Shown here in pieces: positions 1 through 8,202 of a stretch of 64,000 nucleotides of DNA; the first letter of the stretch is position 1, and every line of letters starts with the position of its first letter. The position numbers and the translations under genes were made by a program. The notes beneath the pieces are model-generated. The model was given only the letters and a program-made list of their open reading frames with translations, was not told the origin of the DNA and made no database searches. The stretch lies in the NCBI RefSeq assembly GCF_003816055.1, contig NZ_CP033906.1, positions 2,604,001-2,668,000 on the forward strand, in the 5' to 3' direction. Origin of the DNA: Bacillus sp. FJAT-42376 (GTDB lineage: Bacteria; Bacillota; Bacilli; Bacillales; Bacillaceae).

Positions 1-112
1 ACTCCGGATTTTCCAAAAACGTTTCTGCAATATATTTCGCCCGAAGCGGATCGCCTGGAAGCAGAATCGTTTCTGCAATCTGTCCTTCTTTCGCTCCAAT
101 ATGTACACTCAT
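1..112 (-). CDS. deoD: Purine nucleoside phosphorylase DeoD (N-terminal fragment, cut by window edge)
   Basis: Only the first 37 codons are in the window; the gene runs off the left edge. The translation begins [20 protein letters not shown] and contains the [11 protein letters not shown] segment typical of hexameric DeoD-type purine nucleoside phosphorylases, which split purine (deoxy)nucleosides with phosphate in the salvage pathway. The start is fixed by a GAGGAGG ribosome site ending about 7 bases upstream of the ATG. deoD next to yodL and yodM matches B. subtilis order. Confidence 0.88.
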   Translation of the reverse strand, partial: MSVHIGAKEGQIAETILLPGDPLRAKYIAETFLENPE

Positions 113-182
113 CTCGTTGTCCTCCTCTGGTCTCTCTATAGCTGCTTATAGCTATAATCTCATTGTACTGTGATTAGGCGGA

Positions 183-548
183 CTATGGAAGCTGTTTTCG
201 GGAAAGGTATTTCGGTTTAATGATTAGCACATTGCCGCGGACATCGTATTTTTTCAAATTTTTCATATGCTTTTCGAAGAGCCAGGCGGTGATCATATAA
301 AAAGGGAAACATAGTAATGAAATTTGAATCATTTCAACGAAGTACATGGTAAAACCGGTAAATACATGGAACTTTTTATAAAAGACGATTTCTGAAAAAC
401 TTATGAGCAAACTAACGAAGTAAAGGTTGAGCAAATGAAAAAAATACTGGCTTTTCCCTTTATAAAACAGTTTCTCCAGCTCTCTTTTCACTAAAAGAGC
501 TGAAAGGCATGACATGATTCCGAGCATGCAAATAACGGCTAAAAGCAT
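183..548 (-). CDS. Small integral membrane protein, unknown function
   Basis: A predicted protein of about 121 residues with three hydrophobic stretches (roughly residues 1-18, 38-58 and 66-92) joined by basic loops, and a basic C-terminal tail (KYDVRGNVLIIKPKYLSRK). The frame opens at 554, but an AAAGGGG site is better spaced for the second ATG at 548. I do not recognise the family. It faces away from the small plus-strand gene at 580 with about 30 bp between their 5' ends. Confidence 0.55.
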   Translation of the reverse strand: MLLAVICMLGIMSCLSALLVKRELEKLFYKGKSQYFFHLLNLYFVSLLISFSEIVFYKKFHVFTGFTMYFVEMIQISLLCFPFYMITAWLFEKHMKNLKKYDVRGNVLIIKPKYLSRKQLP

Positions 549-579
549 TACCATATCCCCTTTATCTGGAGGTAGTCAA

Positions 580-723
580 ATGGGCAAGAAGCATAGGAAC
601 CGAGTAAATGCTCCAAAGAAAAACAATCATATTCCTTCTTCCGCGATTGAAGCTGAAGAAGCGGCGCATCAAAAAGAAAACCGTGCCGGAAACAGAAAAA
701 ACGGTCCCGGCCATCACCTATAA
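580..723 (+). CDS. Small basic hydrophilic protein, 47 aa, unknown function
   Basis: MGKKHRNRVNAPKKNNHIPS continues into a Glu/Ala-rich middle and ends NGPGHHL. The frame is open further upstream to 514, but a GGAGGT site at 568-573 fits the ATG at 580. The product is very polar, rich in Lys, Asn and His, with no hydrophobic segment. Size and composition recall minor small acid-soluble spore proteins, but no family signature is visible, so that is only an inference. A hairpin terminator follows directly. Confidence 0.6.
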   Translation: MGKKHRNRVNAPKKNNHIPSSAIEAEEAAHQKENRAGNRKNGPGHHL

Positions 724-732
724 TGTGTACAA

Positions 733-765
733 GCAGCGAATGAAACATTCGCTGCCTGCTTATTT
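733..765. terminator. Rho-independent terminator
   Basis: A 10-bp perfect stem (GCAGCGAATG / CATTCGCTGC) with a 3-base loop is followed by a T-rich stretch on the plus strand. It ends the small gene at 580 and may also serve yodL, which converges from the other side. Confidence 0.8.
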
Positions 766-768
766 TTA

Positions 769-1083
769 TTACCTGACGTGAATTCGGTTTATCCGCTTCC
801 AGCCGCCTGAATGCAGCCTGTAATACTCCTGGCCCCTTCTTCCTTCATCTATAAAAACAATGTCGCCGGTCCGCACATACCTCGCAGCATAATCATCAGG
901 CATCGTATCTTGGACATTGAACATCTTAAACGTCCGTTCCAAAGCACTTACATGATCCTTTGCTTCGATGGTGAAAGAATACACTTGCCGGTAGCCTTTC
1001 ACATCTCCGAAATCCGGAGTCTGGAAAATCGTGATATCCATCATGCGCAGTTTTTTCCTGATCATAAGCAGCTGTTGTTTCAT
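769..1083 (-). CDS. yodL: YodL-like conserved hypothetical protein
   Basis: This 104-residue soluble protein carries conserved-looking blocks FGDVKGYRQVYSF, TGDIVFIDEGRR and GGWKRINRIHVR, which I associate with Bacillus YodL and related proteins of unknown function. There is no signal peptide or membrane segment. The ATG at 1083 has a GGAGG site about 9 bases upstream. Position beside deoD and the PAP2 gene agrees with the B. subtilis deoD-yodL-yodM order. No enzymatic motif is visible and function is unknown. Confidence 0.68.
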   Translation of the reverse strand: MKQQLLMIRKKLRMMDITIFQTPDFGDVKGYRQVYSFTIEAKDHVSALERTFKMFNVQDTMPDDYAARYVRTGDIVFIDEGRRGQEYYRLHSGGWKRINRIHVR

Positions 1084-1153
1084 CTGATTCCCTCCGCATC
1101 TTTTTCACTATTAATTAGCGATATGATGAGAGAAGTCCTTCTTTGAAATTTAA

Positions 1154-1768
1154 CTATTTTTGGCGAAACTTGACTAAAGCCTGCATATACATTCTCTTAA
1201 CCGCTATAAACCAGATAAGTCCGGCACAAATTCCCGCTGAGATATCTGATACATAATGAACTCCAATGTATACCCTGCTGATGGATATGCTGGCAATAAT
1301 GAAAAACATGATCCGCCAAATGGCCAATTGGTATTTAGGATAAAAACGAATCAGCAAAAATCCTGCAAAAGCAAACAGAGCGGCTGAATTCATCGCATGC
1401 CCGCTTGGAAAACTATACGTATTTTCTTCCATGAGCGGATTAAATGATGGACGATCCCGGTCAAAACTGTTTTTTAAAAGCCAATTAAAAAATCTTGAGC
1501 CGAAAAAACACAGAAATAAAAATAGGGCTTCCATCGCTTTCCCTTTATAGGCTAACACCAGCGCAATCGCCATTAAGATAGGGAAAATAATTTTCCCCGA
1601 TCCAAATTCTGTAAAGAAAATAAAATACCCGCTGAGAACGGGTGAGCGGATGGCTTCAAAAAACCGGACCATCCACTGGTCTGCGGGAATATACCAGCTG
1701 GATTGGTATAGAATCGCAAGAAGAATAAACATAATGAGCAAACTGGCAGTGTTTCTGATCTCTTTCAT
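1154..1768 (-). CDS. yodM: PAP2-family membrane phosphatase YodM
   Basis: A polytopic membrane protein of about 204 residues with the three phosphatidic-acid phosphatase motifs: KNSFDRDRP (motif 1), SFPSGHAMN (motif 2, catalytic His) and SRVYIGVHYVSD (motif 3). Family members dephosphorylate phosphatidate, phosphatidylglycerophosphate or undecaprenyl pyrophosphate at the membrane; the substrate cannot be assigned from sequence. The frame also opens at a TTG (1774), but the AAAGG site is correctly spaced only for the ATG at 1768. Synteny and length fit B. subtilis YodM. Confidence 0.85.
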   Translation of the reverse strand: MKEIRNTASLLIMFILLAILYQSSWYIPADQWMVRFFEAIRSPVLSGYFIFFTEFGSGKIIFPILMAIALVLAYKGKAMEALFLFLCFFGSRFFNWLLKNSFDRDRPSFNPLMEENTYSFPSGHAMNSAALFAFAGFLLIRFYPKYQLAIWRIMFFIIASISISRVYIGVHYVSDISAGICAGLIWFIAVKRMYMQALVKFRQK

Positions 1769-1855
1769 ATCCAAAACCTTTCCGGAGATTGTATTTTTCT
1801 AAGGTACCCATTTTCAATCATCCTTAAAACCAATCGGTACTCCTGCCAAATCAAA

Positions 1856-1895
1856 AAAATCCGCTCTGCCAAAAGTCAGGCAAAACGGATTTAAG
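1856..1895 (-). terminator. Probable terminator of spo0M
   Basis: On the minus strand an imperfect hairpin (AAATCCG ... CGGATTT with an inner TGCC/GGCA pairing) runs into a T-rich tract, about 70 bp after the spo0M stop codon. Confidence 0.6.
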
Positions 1896-1966
1896 GATAT
1901 TCGATCCTTGACGTTAAAAAGCTCTGTCAAATTTGCACTTCATTGAGGCTGTTTCAAAGAAAGCAT

Positions 1967-2737
1967 TCAGCTGAATTTTTGGATGGTCTGCAGGAGAATC
2001 TGTCTTAGCTGAGGAAGGTCCTGCTTACTGACAGATAGCCTGACGGATGTTTCATCCATCTCAAGCATTTCTGAAAACAGGCCGGACAAGCCCTTTGCCC
2101 GTCTGTCAATTTCCATGACTAATTCCGCTCTTTCATTTGATACTTCAGTAAAAACGACCTCTAATTCATCGAGTTTACCTTGGAACGGACCCTGGTACGG
2201 ATAAAATTCGAATTCCTGTACAAACGGAAGTCTTTTTCTCAGCCTTGCAGGGGCAGCTTCATTTTCAGCATTTCTCAGTTGAAAGCCAAGCTCTCCGAGG
2301 GCATTGAATACCTCTTGCTGAACAGGGCCGGGATGAACATGGAGAGCATCCTGGTCACTTGGATCCACCGCATTTTTAATATCCAGCCCTGTATGAATCC
2401 AGATTTTCGATTTTCCGTATGTAACGGGTGTATCCTCGGGTAATACGAAGCGAAATGGAATTTCTTTATGTTCGTCAGGCGTAATCACAAATGGTTCATT
2501 GATTTTCACTTTCGCAATGACCGCTGTCTGCGTATATTTTTTATCATCGGCCTCTTTGACATATGCAGTCATGACAGATAAATAGATCTCGGCAATTTCC
2601 TGGTTCGTCTTTCCGCCTTTTATTGCAACAATCCCCTGCACTTCTTCCCCTGCCCTAACGTTCACATCATGCAGTCTTGTGTCCACCTTAGCCGCTCCAA
2701 TTCCTACACTTGCAAACACTTTATTAAAAAATGACAT
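1967..2737 (-). CDS. spo0M: Sporulation-control protein Spo0M
   Basis: A 256-residue arrestin-like protein starting MSFFNKVFASVGIGAAKVDT. The N-terminal region carries the Spo0M pattern (AGEEVQGIVAIKGG, then IYLSVMT and IPFRFVLPEDTPVT), and there is a C-terminal domain. Family knowledge: Spo0M influences early sporulation and cell division in Bacillus. The start at 2737 is preceded by GGAGGAATCAGA; the longer frame to 2773 lacks a good site. It is alone, with a repeat copy upstream and a hairpin downstream. Confidence 0.9.
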   Translation of the reverse strand: MSFFNKVFASVGIGAAKVDTRLHDVNVRAGEEVQGIVAIKGGKTNQEIAEIYLSVMTAYVKEADDKKYTQTAVIAKVKINEPFVITPDEHKEIPFRFVLPEDTPVTYGKSKIWIHTGLDIKNAVDPSDQDALHVHPGPVQQEVFNALGELGFQLRNAENEAAPARLRKRLPFVQEFEFYPYQGPFQGKLDELEVVFTEVSNERAELVMEIDRRAKGLSGLFSEMLEMDETSVRLSVSKQDLPQLRQILLQTIQKFS

Positions 2738-2812
2738 TCTGATTCCTCCTCTAAAGTATAGGTTTCCATTCATGATGATCGCTCTTCTATTCTTCTTTTT
2801 TTAAGGCCATGT

Positions 2813-2978
2813 TAAAGCATGTTGTTGATTTTTCTCACCTGTTGATTGGAGCGGAAAGCGTGATTCTCAAGCGGGACAGGTGAGACCCCGCAGTGGCGAA
2901 GCCACGAGGAGGCTTACCGCCCGCCCAAGGATAAGTGAACGACTTCTAGCTGCAAGCAACAGCCGAGTTTAACAGCGC
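2813..2978 (+). repeat. Dispersed GC-rich intergenic repeat, copy A
   Basis: About 165 bp beginning AAAGCATG and containing CACCTGTTGATTGGAGCGGA, GGGACAGGTGAGACCCCGCA, GAGGAGGCTTACCGCCCGCC and ending CAACAGCCGAGTTTAACAGC. The same blocks recur at 16625, 20977, 51160 and 55870. It has no open frame and lies between divergent genes. Confidence 0.85.
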
Positions 2979-3163
2979 TTTTTTAAAAAACATCAGCCAA
3001 AGGATCCCTGTTCTTCCTCCCAAGGCCTTTCCGCCTTTATTCAGGATGTTAGGACCCTCTTTTCTCCCTGACTCTTATTACGGAGCAGAATGAACCTAAG
3101 TTTCATTTTTATCATACATTATTTTAAGGATTGGAGCACAGATTCGGTCAGGGGGGAGCTGGA

Positions 3164-4255
3164 TTGGCGAAGAAAAAATGGGGTCGCTCGGGATATTCTC
3201 TACCAGCTGAAGAAATGGATGCGCTGTACGCGAGCCTTTTCAAACAGCTTTCAAAAGATCCAGAACCAGTGGTGACGGATGGAGAAGAAAGGACAATCAT
3301 TGAAGAAATCAGCAGGCACATAAAACACGCAAATCGTTCCAATCTTACCCGGACTGCCAGTTATCTTCTGTTCCACAGCCGGAATCCGGAAATTCATTGG
3401 GCTTTGCTTGCTCATCTCGTATCCAGGAACGGCGGATACAGCATGACAGATTTAAAATCCTCCTACATAGGTCCGCTTCTAGGAAAACAGGAGCAAGCGG
3501 ATCTCTTCCATCTTCTCGAATGGATCAACGCATCTATTTTTGCAGATGCCTATCCACAGCTGCTGCTGTATGAAGAAAGCAAAAAACGCGGCAGAAATCT
3601 TTTCCATCTTCTGCCGCGCTTCCGGGTATCATGTTTTATGGAGCCGGTCTGGTCGGCCTTTTTTGAAAACGGAAGCCGTTCTTTCCTGACAGGCGCTCTT
3701 ATCGCGAATGAGCAATCTATGATTGAGAAGAATATTCTCTCAACCTCCCAAGCTTCCCATGTAATGAACAATTTGAAATTTACTTTACAGGAGAAATGGG
3801 GTCTCACTCGTATTCTCTTTCCCTATAAAACCCGTCAAAAGCAAAAACGCTACTCTGTTGCGGGGCTGACCGTCATGCAGTTCCAATCCCTTCATGAACG
3901 GATCCTGACCGGCAAAAAGCTTTATTGCATTCTCTATTCCCATCAAACCATTCACGACTCCATTTTAGCCTTCTGCAAATCATCCGTTCATACGGCATCA
4001 CGAAGCGATTACTGGCCTCATCTTTTTTCCCCGGTGGAGAGCCCTGTGAAATTGAACAGTCCGTCTCTTGAGGATTCCTGGCCGTTAGTGCCTGCGCCTC
4101 CTCCGGCCAAAAGCGACTGGTTCAAGAGCTTTGGCATGCCGAAGGGTTTTGAGAAGCCCGAGACAGCGAAAGTCCAGGATTTATCAAACAAAGTGATGGC
4201 GGACCTATTCAAGCTTGCCCCTATTTCGGCTATCAGTAAAAAACTATTGCACTAG
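3164..4255 (+). CDS. DUF2515 / YppC-like protein
   Basis: A soluble protein of about 363 residues with conserved-looking blocks NRSNLTRTASYLLF, EIHWALLAHLVSRNGGYSM and FADAYPQLLLYE. I match these to the DUF2515 family (B. subtilis YppC), whose function is unknown. The frame opens at a TTG (3131), but GGGGGGAG at 3151-3158 positions a TTG at 3164 as the better start, giving MAKKKWGRSGYSLPAEEMD. Its TAG stop overlaps the TAG of convergent yozD inside a CTAG palindrome. Confidence 0.65.
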   Translation: MAKKKWGRSGYSLPAEEMDALYASLFKQLSKDPEPVVTDGEERTIIEEISRHIKHANRSNLTRTASYLLFHSRNPEIHWALLAHLVSRNGGYSMTDLKSSYIGPLLGKQEQADLFHLLEWINASIFADAYPQLLLYEESKKRGRNLFHLLPRFRVSCFMEPVWSAFFENGSRSFLTGALIANEQSMIEKNILSTSQASHVMNNLKFTLQEKWGLTRILFPYKTRQKQKRYSVAGLTVMQFQSLHERILTGKKLYCILYSHQTIHDSILAFCKSSVHTASRSDYWPHLFSPVESPVKLNSPSLEDSWPLVPAPPPAKSDWFKSFGMPKGFEKPETAKVQDLSNKVMADLFKLAPISAISKKLLH

Positions 4256-4443
4256 CCGTTAAGGGGCGGCTGCTCATCTTCCATATTTTCATCGATGATG
4301 CACTTGACGAGAAGATAATCAAACATGATATCAGCAAGGACTTCCAGTTCTTCTGCACCTGGGATGTAGCCCCTTCTTGTCAGTTCGGAAAAGAAGAATT
4401 CAGCAATTTCCTCTGTGTCAATGACAACTTCCATTTCCTCCAT
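4252..4443 (-). CDS. yozD: YozD-family small protein
   Basis: A 63-residue acidic protein containing VIDTEEIAEFFFSELTRRGY, IPGAEELEVLADIMFDYLL and KCIIDE, the hallmark of the short YozD family of Bacillus, function unknown. It is slightly longer than B. subtilis YozD because of the tail EDEQPPLNG. Its stop codon is shared head-on with the DUF2515 gene. Position between yodM/spo0M and yodN matches B. subtilis. Confidence 0.85.
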   Translation of the reverse strand: MEEMEVVIDTEEIAEFFFSELTRRGYIPGAEELEVLADIMFDYLLVKCIIDENMEDEQPPLNG

Positions 4444-4579
4444 GCTTCCGCCCCCTTTATACTTTCTATGTAAAGAAGTGCAGGCATATGTCTATGGAAG
4501 GAATAACTTTTCCCTGTCATACGTATCCGGTTTCCTGCATACCTTCTCTTAAAAGGACAAGCTATTAGGAGGAAACCAG

Positions 4580-4720
4580 ATGAATACATTGGTGAAATGG
4601 CTGGATAGTGAACGTTTTGATTTCGTACTCGAGCGCGGGGTTTACTTTTTATTTGGTTTATCGGTCATTGTCTGTCTGCCATTCATTTTATGGAATGGGG
4701 CCCTCTGGCTGTTCCATTAA
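4580..4720 (+). CDS. Single-pass membrane miniprotein, 46 aa
   Basis: MNTLVKWLDSERFDFVLERG is followed by one hydrophobic helix (about residues 21-44) and ends WLFH. The start has an excellent AGGAGG site 7 bases upstream. A charged N-terminal helix and a C-terminal transmembrane segment are visible; no known family is recognised. Its TAA stop overlaps the stop of convergent yodN within TTAA. A similar layout is seen in the 42-residue protein at 57587, which also ends in LFH. Confidence 0.6.
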   Translation: MNTLVKWLDSERFDFVLERGVYFLFGLSVIVCLPFILWNGALWLFH

Positions 4721-5406
4721 TGGGGGCGGAATCGTTTCAGGCTATCCAAGACGAGCTGCATCATTTCCTTATATTCCGGATCTCCAAACTGAAGGTAAAG
4801 GAGTCTGTAATCATTGTAAATATCGAGGAGGTCATTCACGAGCTGGCCGGGATCTTTCTTCTTTTCCGTTTTTTCCGAAGAATAGGAAGACGCACTCCCT
4901 GTTTTCAATCCCGCCGGTTCATCCTGCGCCTCTCCTTCTGACCCTTCTTTATTCAGCATCAGCATAATTTGGTGCAAAGACTTTTCTGCTTCATTATTGC
5001 TCATGACAAGAATCATTTCTTCCTCTGCGGCCTCAAGCCATTCCCCGTCGGCCACTCTCATCAGCTCGTAGACCATGTCTTCCCATCCATCTTCCAGATA
5101 CCGCCAGATCTCGGTTCTTAAGCCGACAATCTTAAATAAATCTTTTCCATACCCCGTTACGTGAACCAAGTCGCCGATGGCAAACTGATATTCGACCTCA
5201 ATCCGTTCAATTTCAAAGATTTTCCCTTCATACTCTTTATAAAATGAGAGGGCGCTTTCAAAAAAGAGAACATCCCCATGATTGACCTCATACAGGAATG
5301 ACTGGTTCAGTTTATACACATTTGTTACCGTACCTACTGTTCCATATAAAACGATTACGACGACTTCACCCATTTTAAACTTAGGATACTTTGAGGTCAT
5401 GCCCAT
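4717..5406 (-). CDS. yodN: YodN-like conserved hypothetical protein
   Basis: A soluble protein of about 229 residues. The N-terminal half looks like small beta-barrel repeats (KFKMGEVVVIVLYGTVGTVT, then FAIGDLVHVTGYGKDLFKIV). A low-complexity linker (GLKTGSASSYSSEKTEKKKD) leads to a helical C-terminal segment with NDLLDIYNDYRLLYLQFGD. Location between yozD and yozE agrees with B. subtilis yodN. The start at 5406 uses GGGAG 5 bases upstream; the GTG at 5412 is less well placed. Function unknown. Confidence 0.68.
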   Translation of the reverse strand: MGMTSKYPKFKMGEVVVIVLYGTVGTVTNVYKLNQSFLYEVNHGDVLFFESALSFYKEYEGKIFEIERIEVEYQFAIGDLVHVTGYGKDLFKIVGLRTEIWRYLEDGWEDMVYELMRVADGEWLEAAEEEMILVMSNNEAEKSLHQIMLMLNKEGSEGEAQDEPAGLKTGSASSYSSEKTEKKKDPGQLVNDLLDIYNDYRLLYLQFGDPEYKEMMQLVLDSLKRFRPH

Positions 5407-5498
5407 TCTCACTCCCGCACTCTAAAAAGTTATGATAGTATATGCGGGGGTTTTGTATTCGCATGGGCCATTCACACAGGGTTTACGGTTTCCTTTTC

Positions 5499-6290
5499 TC
5501 AGCTTCCTGTACTTGTATAGTTTTTAAGACCGAGCAGCCAAAATAAATAAGCGGCTGTCATGGCAATGGCAGCTGCAAGTGGAGCTGCAATGGCAATAAA
5601 GGCATAGCCTTCTCTGTCGAGAAACCAGGCCGCCGGCAAAAACGCTGTAAATCCGTACGGAATGATCCATGTCAGAAAAAACTGGAGACCTTTGTGATAA
5701 ATCGTCAGAGGATATTTTGCGAACTCACTTAAATTGAAAACAGCCCATAGGACAGGCATGCTGTCCGTCATCCAGAAAGAGAGGGCTGCAAAAAATAGAT
5801 TGATGGCAACAAAAATCACTCCACTCGATCCAATCATAATCAGAAGCATCAGAATTTCAAGCGCTCCCCATGACAGGTCCAAATGAGAGATGGAGACGAA
5901 TAGAATGATTCCCCCAATCAAAAGCTGGCCGAAGCCATCCTGCTGCAGCCTGTCGGCACATACATGGAAAAACGGATTAACCGGGCGGATCAGAAGTCTG
6001 TCCAGCTGACCCGGTTTGATATACTGCCAGCCGAGCGTCCACAAATTATCAAAAAAGATATGGTGAATCGCCCTGCCGCTTGCCGCAATCCCATAAATGA
6101 AGAGGAGCTCATAAAAGGTCCAGCCGTTTAGAGATGGAATATGGCTAAATACAACCGCAATAAAAAACACCCCGGCGAATTGCTGGAGGGCAACAGACAA
6201 GATGCCGATCAAAAAATCAATCCTGTATTCAAGCATGACCTTTATATGATTTTTTGCAAATAAGTAATACAGCTTTGCGTACCGTTTCAT
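5499..6290 (-). CDS. ABC-2 type exporter permease (DUF990-like), second subunit
   Basis: A 263-residue permease with six hydrophobic segments, starting MKRYAKLYYLFAKNHIKVML. The blocks GQLDRLLIRPVNPFFHV and WIIPYGFTAFLPAAWFL resemble ABC-2 membrane subunits of the DUF990 type. It is the last gene of a three-gene operon with the 6300 permease and the 7104 ATPase, 9 bp after the former, and has an AGGAGG site. The two permeases probably form a heterodimer. The transported substrate cannot be deduced. Confidence 0.82.
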   Translation of the reverse strand: MKRYAKLYYLFAKNHIKVMLEYRIDFLIGILSVALQQFAGVFFIAVVFSHIPSLNGWTFYELLFIYGIAASGRAIHHIFFDNLWTLGWQYIKPGQLDRLLIRPVNPFFHVCADRLQQDGFGQLLIGGIILFVSISHLDLSWGALEILMLLIMIGSSGVIFVAINLFFAALSFWMTDSMPVLWAVFNLSEFAKYPLTIYHKGLQFFLTWIIPYGFTAFLPAAWFLDREGYAFIAIAAPLAAAIAMTAAYLFWLLGLKNYTSTGS

Positions 6291-6299
6291 CTTTTCCTC

Positions 6300-7088
6300 C
6301 TATCCTCCAAAAATCGTTACTTTCTTCACAGCCTGATTCCACATCACTTTTAATAAGCCATATAGCAGGAGCAGCCATATGAGCTGAACCGCAATGGTCC
6401 AAAGGATTTCCGTCCCGGCCATCTGGCCGGTATAAATGGAAACAGGCGCATAAACCATTGCCTGGAAGGGCAATGCAAATGCAATGGACTGAAGCCACTC
6501 AGGAAACAGGGTAAGCGGGATGAGGGCTCCCGAGAAAAAGGTGATAACCCCTTCCTTTAACACCTGTACCCCCCAGACATTGACTGTCCAAAAAGCAAGA
6601 ATTCCGATGAGCATGTCAAAGAACGTTCCAATCCATACCCCAAGAACGGCACTGGCCAAAAAACCTAAAAGCTGTTCCATGTTTTCCGGGGGACTGATCT
6701 TTATAAAAAGAAAAGCAATCAGCCCCATTGGAATGGTTTCCCTAATAAAAAAAGAAGCTTTTTGGCCAAAATCCATAAAAATCATTTTAAATAAATAATC
6801 GTATGGCCGCATAAGTTCAATGGCAATCTGCCCCTGTTTGATTTCCCTGGCAAGCTCATTTCCAGCTCCTGACACAAATCCCTGTACAAACATCGCGACC
6901 GCGATATAAGTAAGCATATCCTGCAAAGTCAGCTGCTGAATCGACGTTTGATTCCTGTACACTGCATGCCAAAAATAAAACATGATTAAAAGCTTTAGGA
7001 TAACTGACGCCATACTGGCCCAATACCAGGCGCTATAGGCAGCGCTGATCTGCATAGAGGATTTGGCAAACATCCAGTACTTCCTCAC
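6300..7088 (-). CDS. ABC-2 type exporter permease, first subunit
   Basis: A 262-residue protein with about six membrane segments and the blocks QGQIAIELMRPYDYLFKMIF and ALPFQAMVYAPVSIYTGQM, paralogous in layout to the downstream permease (both have an RPxxxxF motif in a cytoplasmic loop). The start is GTG with GGGGGGAG upstream. It lies 15 bp after the ATPase gene, so the three are very likely co-transcribed. Family members export drugs, lipids or polysaccharides; no further assignment is supported. Confidence 0.82.
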   Translation of the reverse strand: MRKYWMFAKSSMQISAAYSAWYWASMASVILKLLIMFYFWHAVYRNQTSIQQLTLQDMLTYIAVAMFVQGFVSGAGNELAREIKQGQIAIELMRPYDYLFKMIFMDFGQKASFFIRETIPMGLIAFLFIKISPPENMEQLLGFLASAVLGVWIGTFFDMLIGILAFWTVNVWGVQVLKEGVITFFSGALIPLTLFPEWLQSIAFALPFQAMVYAPVSIYTGQMAGTEILWTIAVQLIWLLLLYGLLKVMWNQAVKKVTIFGG

Positions 7089-7103
7089 CTAAACTCCCCC
7101 CCT

Positions 7104-8099
7104 TTACAAACCCCGGTTATAAATTTCTTCAATAATCGTTTCAATATTTGGATCCTGAATGGACAGGTCGGTAATTTTGTTCAGCTTCAGAACCTCTGCT
7201 ATGACCTCAGATCCTTTTATGATTTGGTTTGAAAAAGACAGGACGGCCTTTTGAACCCCTTCTCCTTCTTCCATTCTGAGTTCAGCTGCATGAGCGATGC
7301 TGTCAGGGAACGCAAACGCTTGCATCGGCTCCATCTCAAAATGCACTTCTCTTTTCGCAGAGAACCGTTCTTTGATTTCTTCAAGCCCCCCGTCGTACAG
7401 AATCATCCCTTGGTCAATGATGATGATCCGGCTGCAGATTTCTTCGATATCCTGCATATCATGGGTAGTAAGCAAAACCGTTGTTCCCCACTTTTCATTC
7501 ATATCGCGGATAAATTTCCGTATTTTCACTTTAACGGCCACATCGAGTCCGATGGTCGGCTCATCCAGATAAACGACCTCTGGCCGATGGATAAAGGCAG
7601 CAGCGAGCTCACAGCGCATTTTCTGCCCAAGTGAAAGCTGTCTGACCGGAATCCCAAGTAAAGCATCGAGCTGAAGAACGTCCGTAAACAAAGCCATTGT
7701 TTCCTTAAACTGACTGTCGGGTACTTCATAAATTTCTTTCAGCAGCTCAAAGGACTCGCGGACCGGAATATCCCAGAATAACTGCGTTCTCTGGCCAAAT
7801 ACCGCGCCTATTTGTTTGGCATTCGCTTTCCTGTTTTTGTAGGGAACGATTCCATTTACTTTCACTTCTCCTGAAGACGGGGTTAATATTCCGGTCAGCA
7901 TCTTAATCGTCGTTGATTTCCCCGCTCCATTTGCACCTATGTATCCTACCATTTCACCTTTTTGAATGTGAAAGCTTACTCCTTTAACCGCAGATTTTTT
8001 CTCGTAAGTCCGCTTAAACAGAGATTTTAACGCTCCTCTCAATCCAGGATCGCGTTTCACAAGAATATACTCTTTTTTTAAATCCACTGCCTTAATCAC
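7104..8099 (-). CDS. ABC transporter ATP-binding protein of the ABC-2 exporter
   Basis: A soluble ATPase of about 331 residues with Walker A GANGAGKST, signature LSLGQKMR and Walker B VVYLDEPT followed by the H-loop TTHD. A C-terminal extension of about 90 residues is typical of this subgroup. The start is uncertain: the frame is open to 8120, the ATG at 8105 directly abuts a GGGGGG tract, and the GTG at 8099 (MIKAVDLKKEY) has ideal spacing from that tract. It heads the operon with the two DUF990-like permeases. The trio is inserted between yodN and yozE relative to B. subtilis. Confidence 0.88.
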   Translation of the reverse strand: MIKAVDLKKEYILVKRDPGLRGALKSLFKRTYEKKSAVKGVSFHIQKGEMVGYIGANGAGKSTTIKMLTGILTPSSGEVKVNGIVPYKNRKANAKQIGAVFGQRTQLFWDIPVRESFELLKEIYEVPDSQFKETMALFTDVLQLDALLGIPVRQLSLGQKMRCELAAAFIHRPEVVYLDEPTIGLDVAVKVKIRKFIRDMNEKWGTTVLLTTHDMQDIEEICSRIIIIDQGMILYDGGLEEIKERFSAKREVHFEMEPMQAFAFPDSIAHAAELRMEEGEGVQKAVLSFSNQIIKGSEVIAEVLKLNKITDLSIQDPNIETIIEEIYNRGL

Positions 8100-8168
8100 C
8101 GGCATCCCCCCAAAAAACACTTATAATAACGCTTACAGATTATAAATTTCATTCCTTTATTTGTAAAC

Positions 8169-8199
8169 GAAAAAAGACCGCAATGCTGCGGCCTTCTTA
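8169..8199 (-). terminator. Terminator after yozE
   Basis: On the minus strand AAGGCCGCA pairs with TGCGGTCTT around a 4-base loop and is followed by a T run, just after the yozE stop. Confidence 0.85.
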
Positions 8200-8202
8200 T
8201 GA

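Noticed and set aside
514..579. Upstream extension of the small basic protein to 514
   Set aside because: The ribosome site at 568-573 fits the ATG at 580, and the extension overlaps the divergent membrane protein gene.
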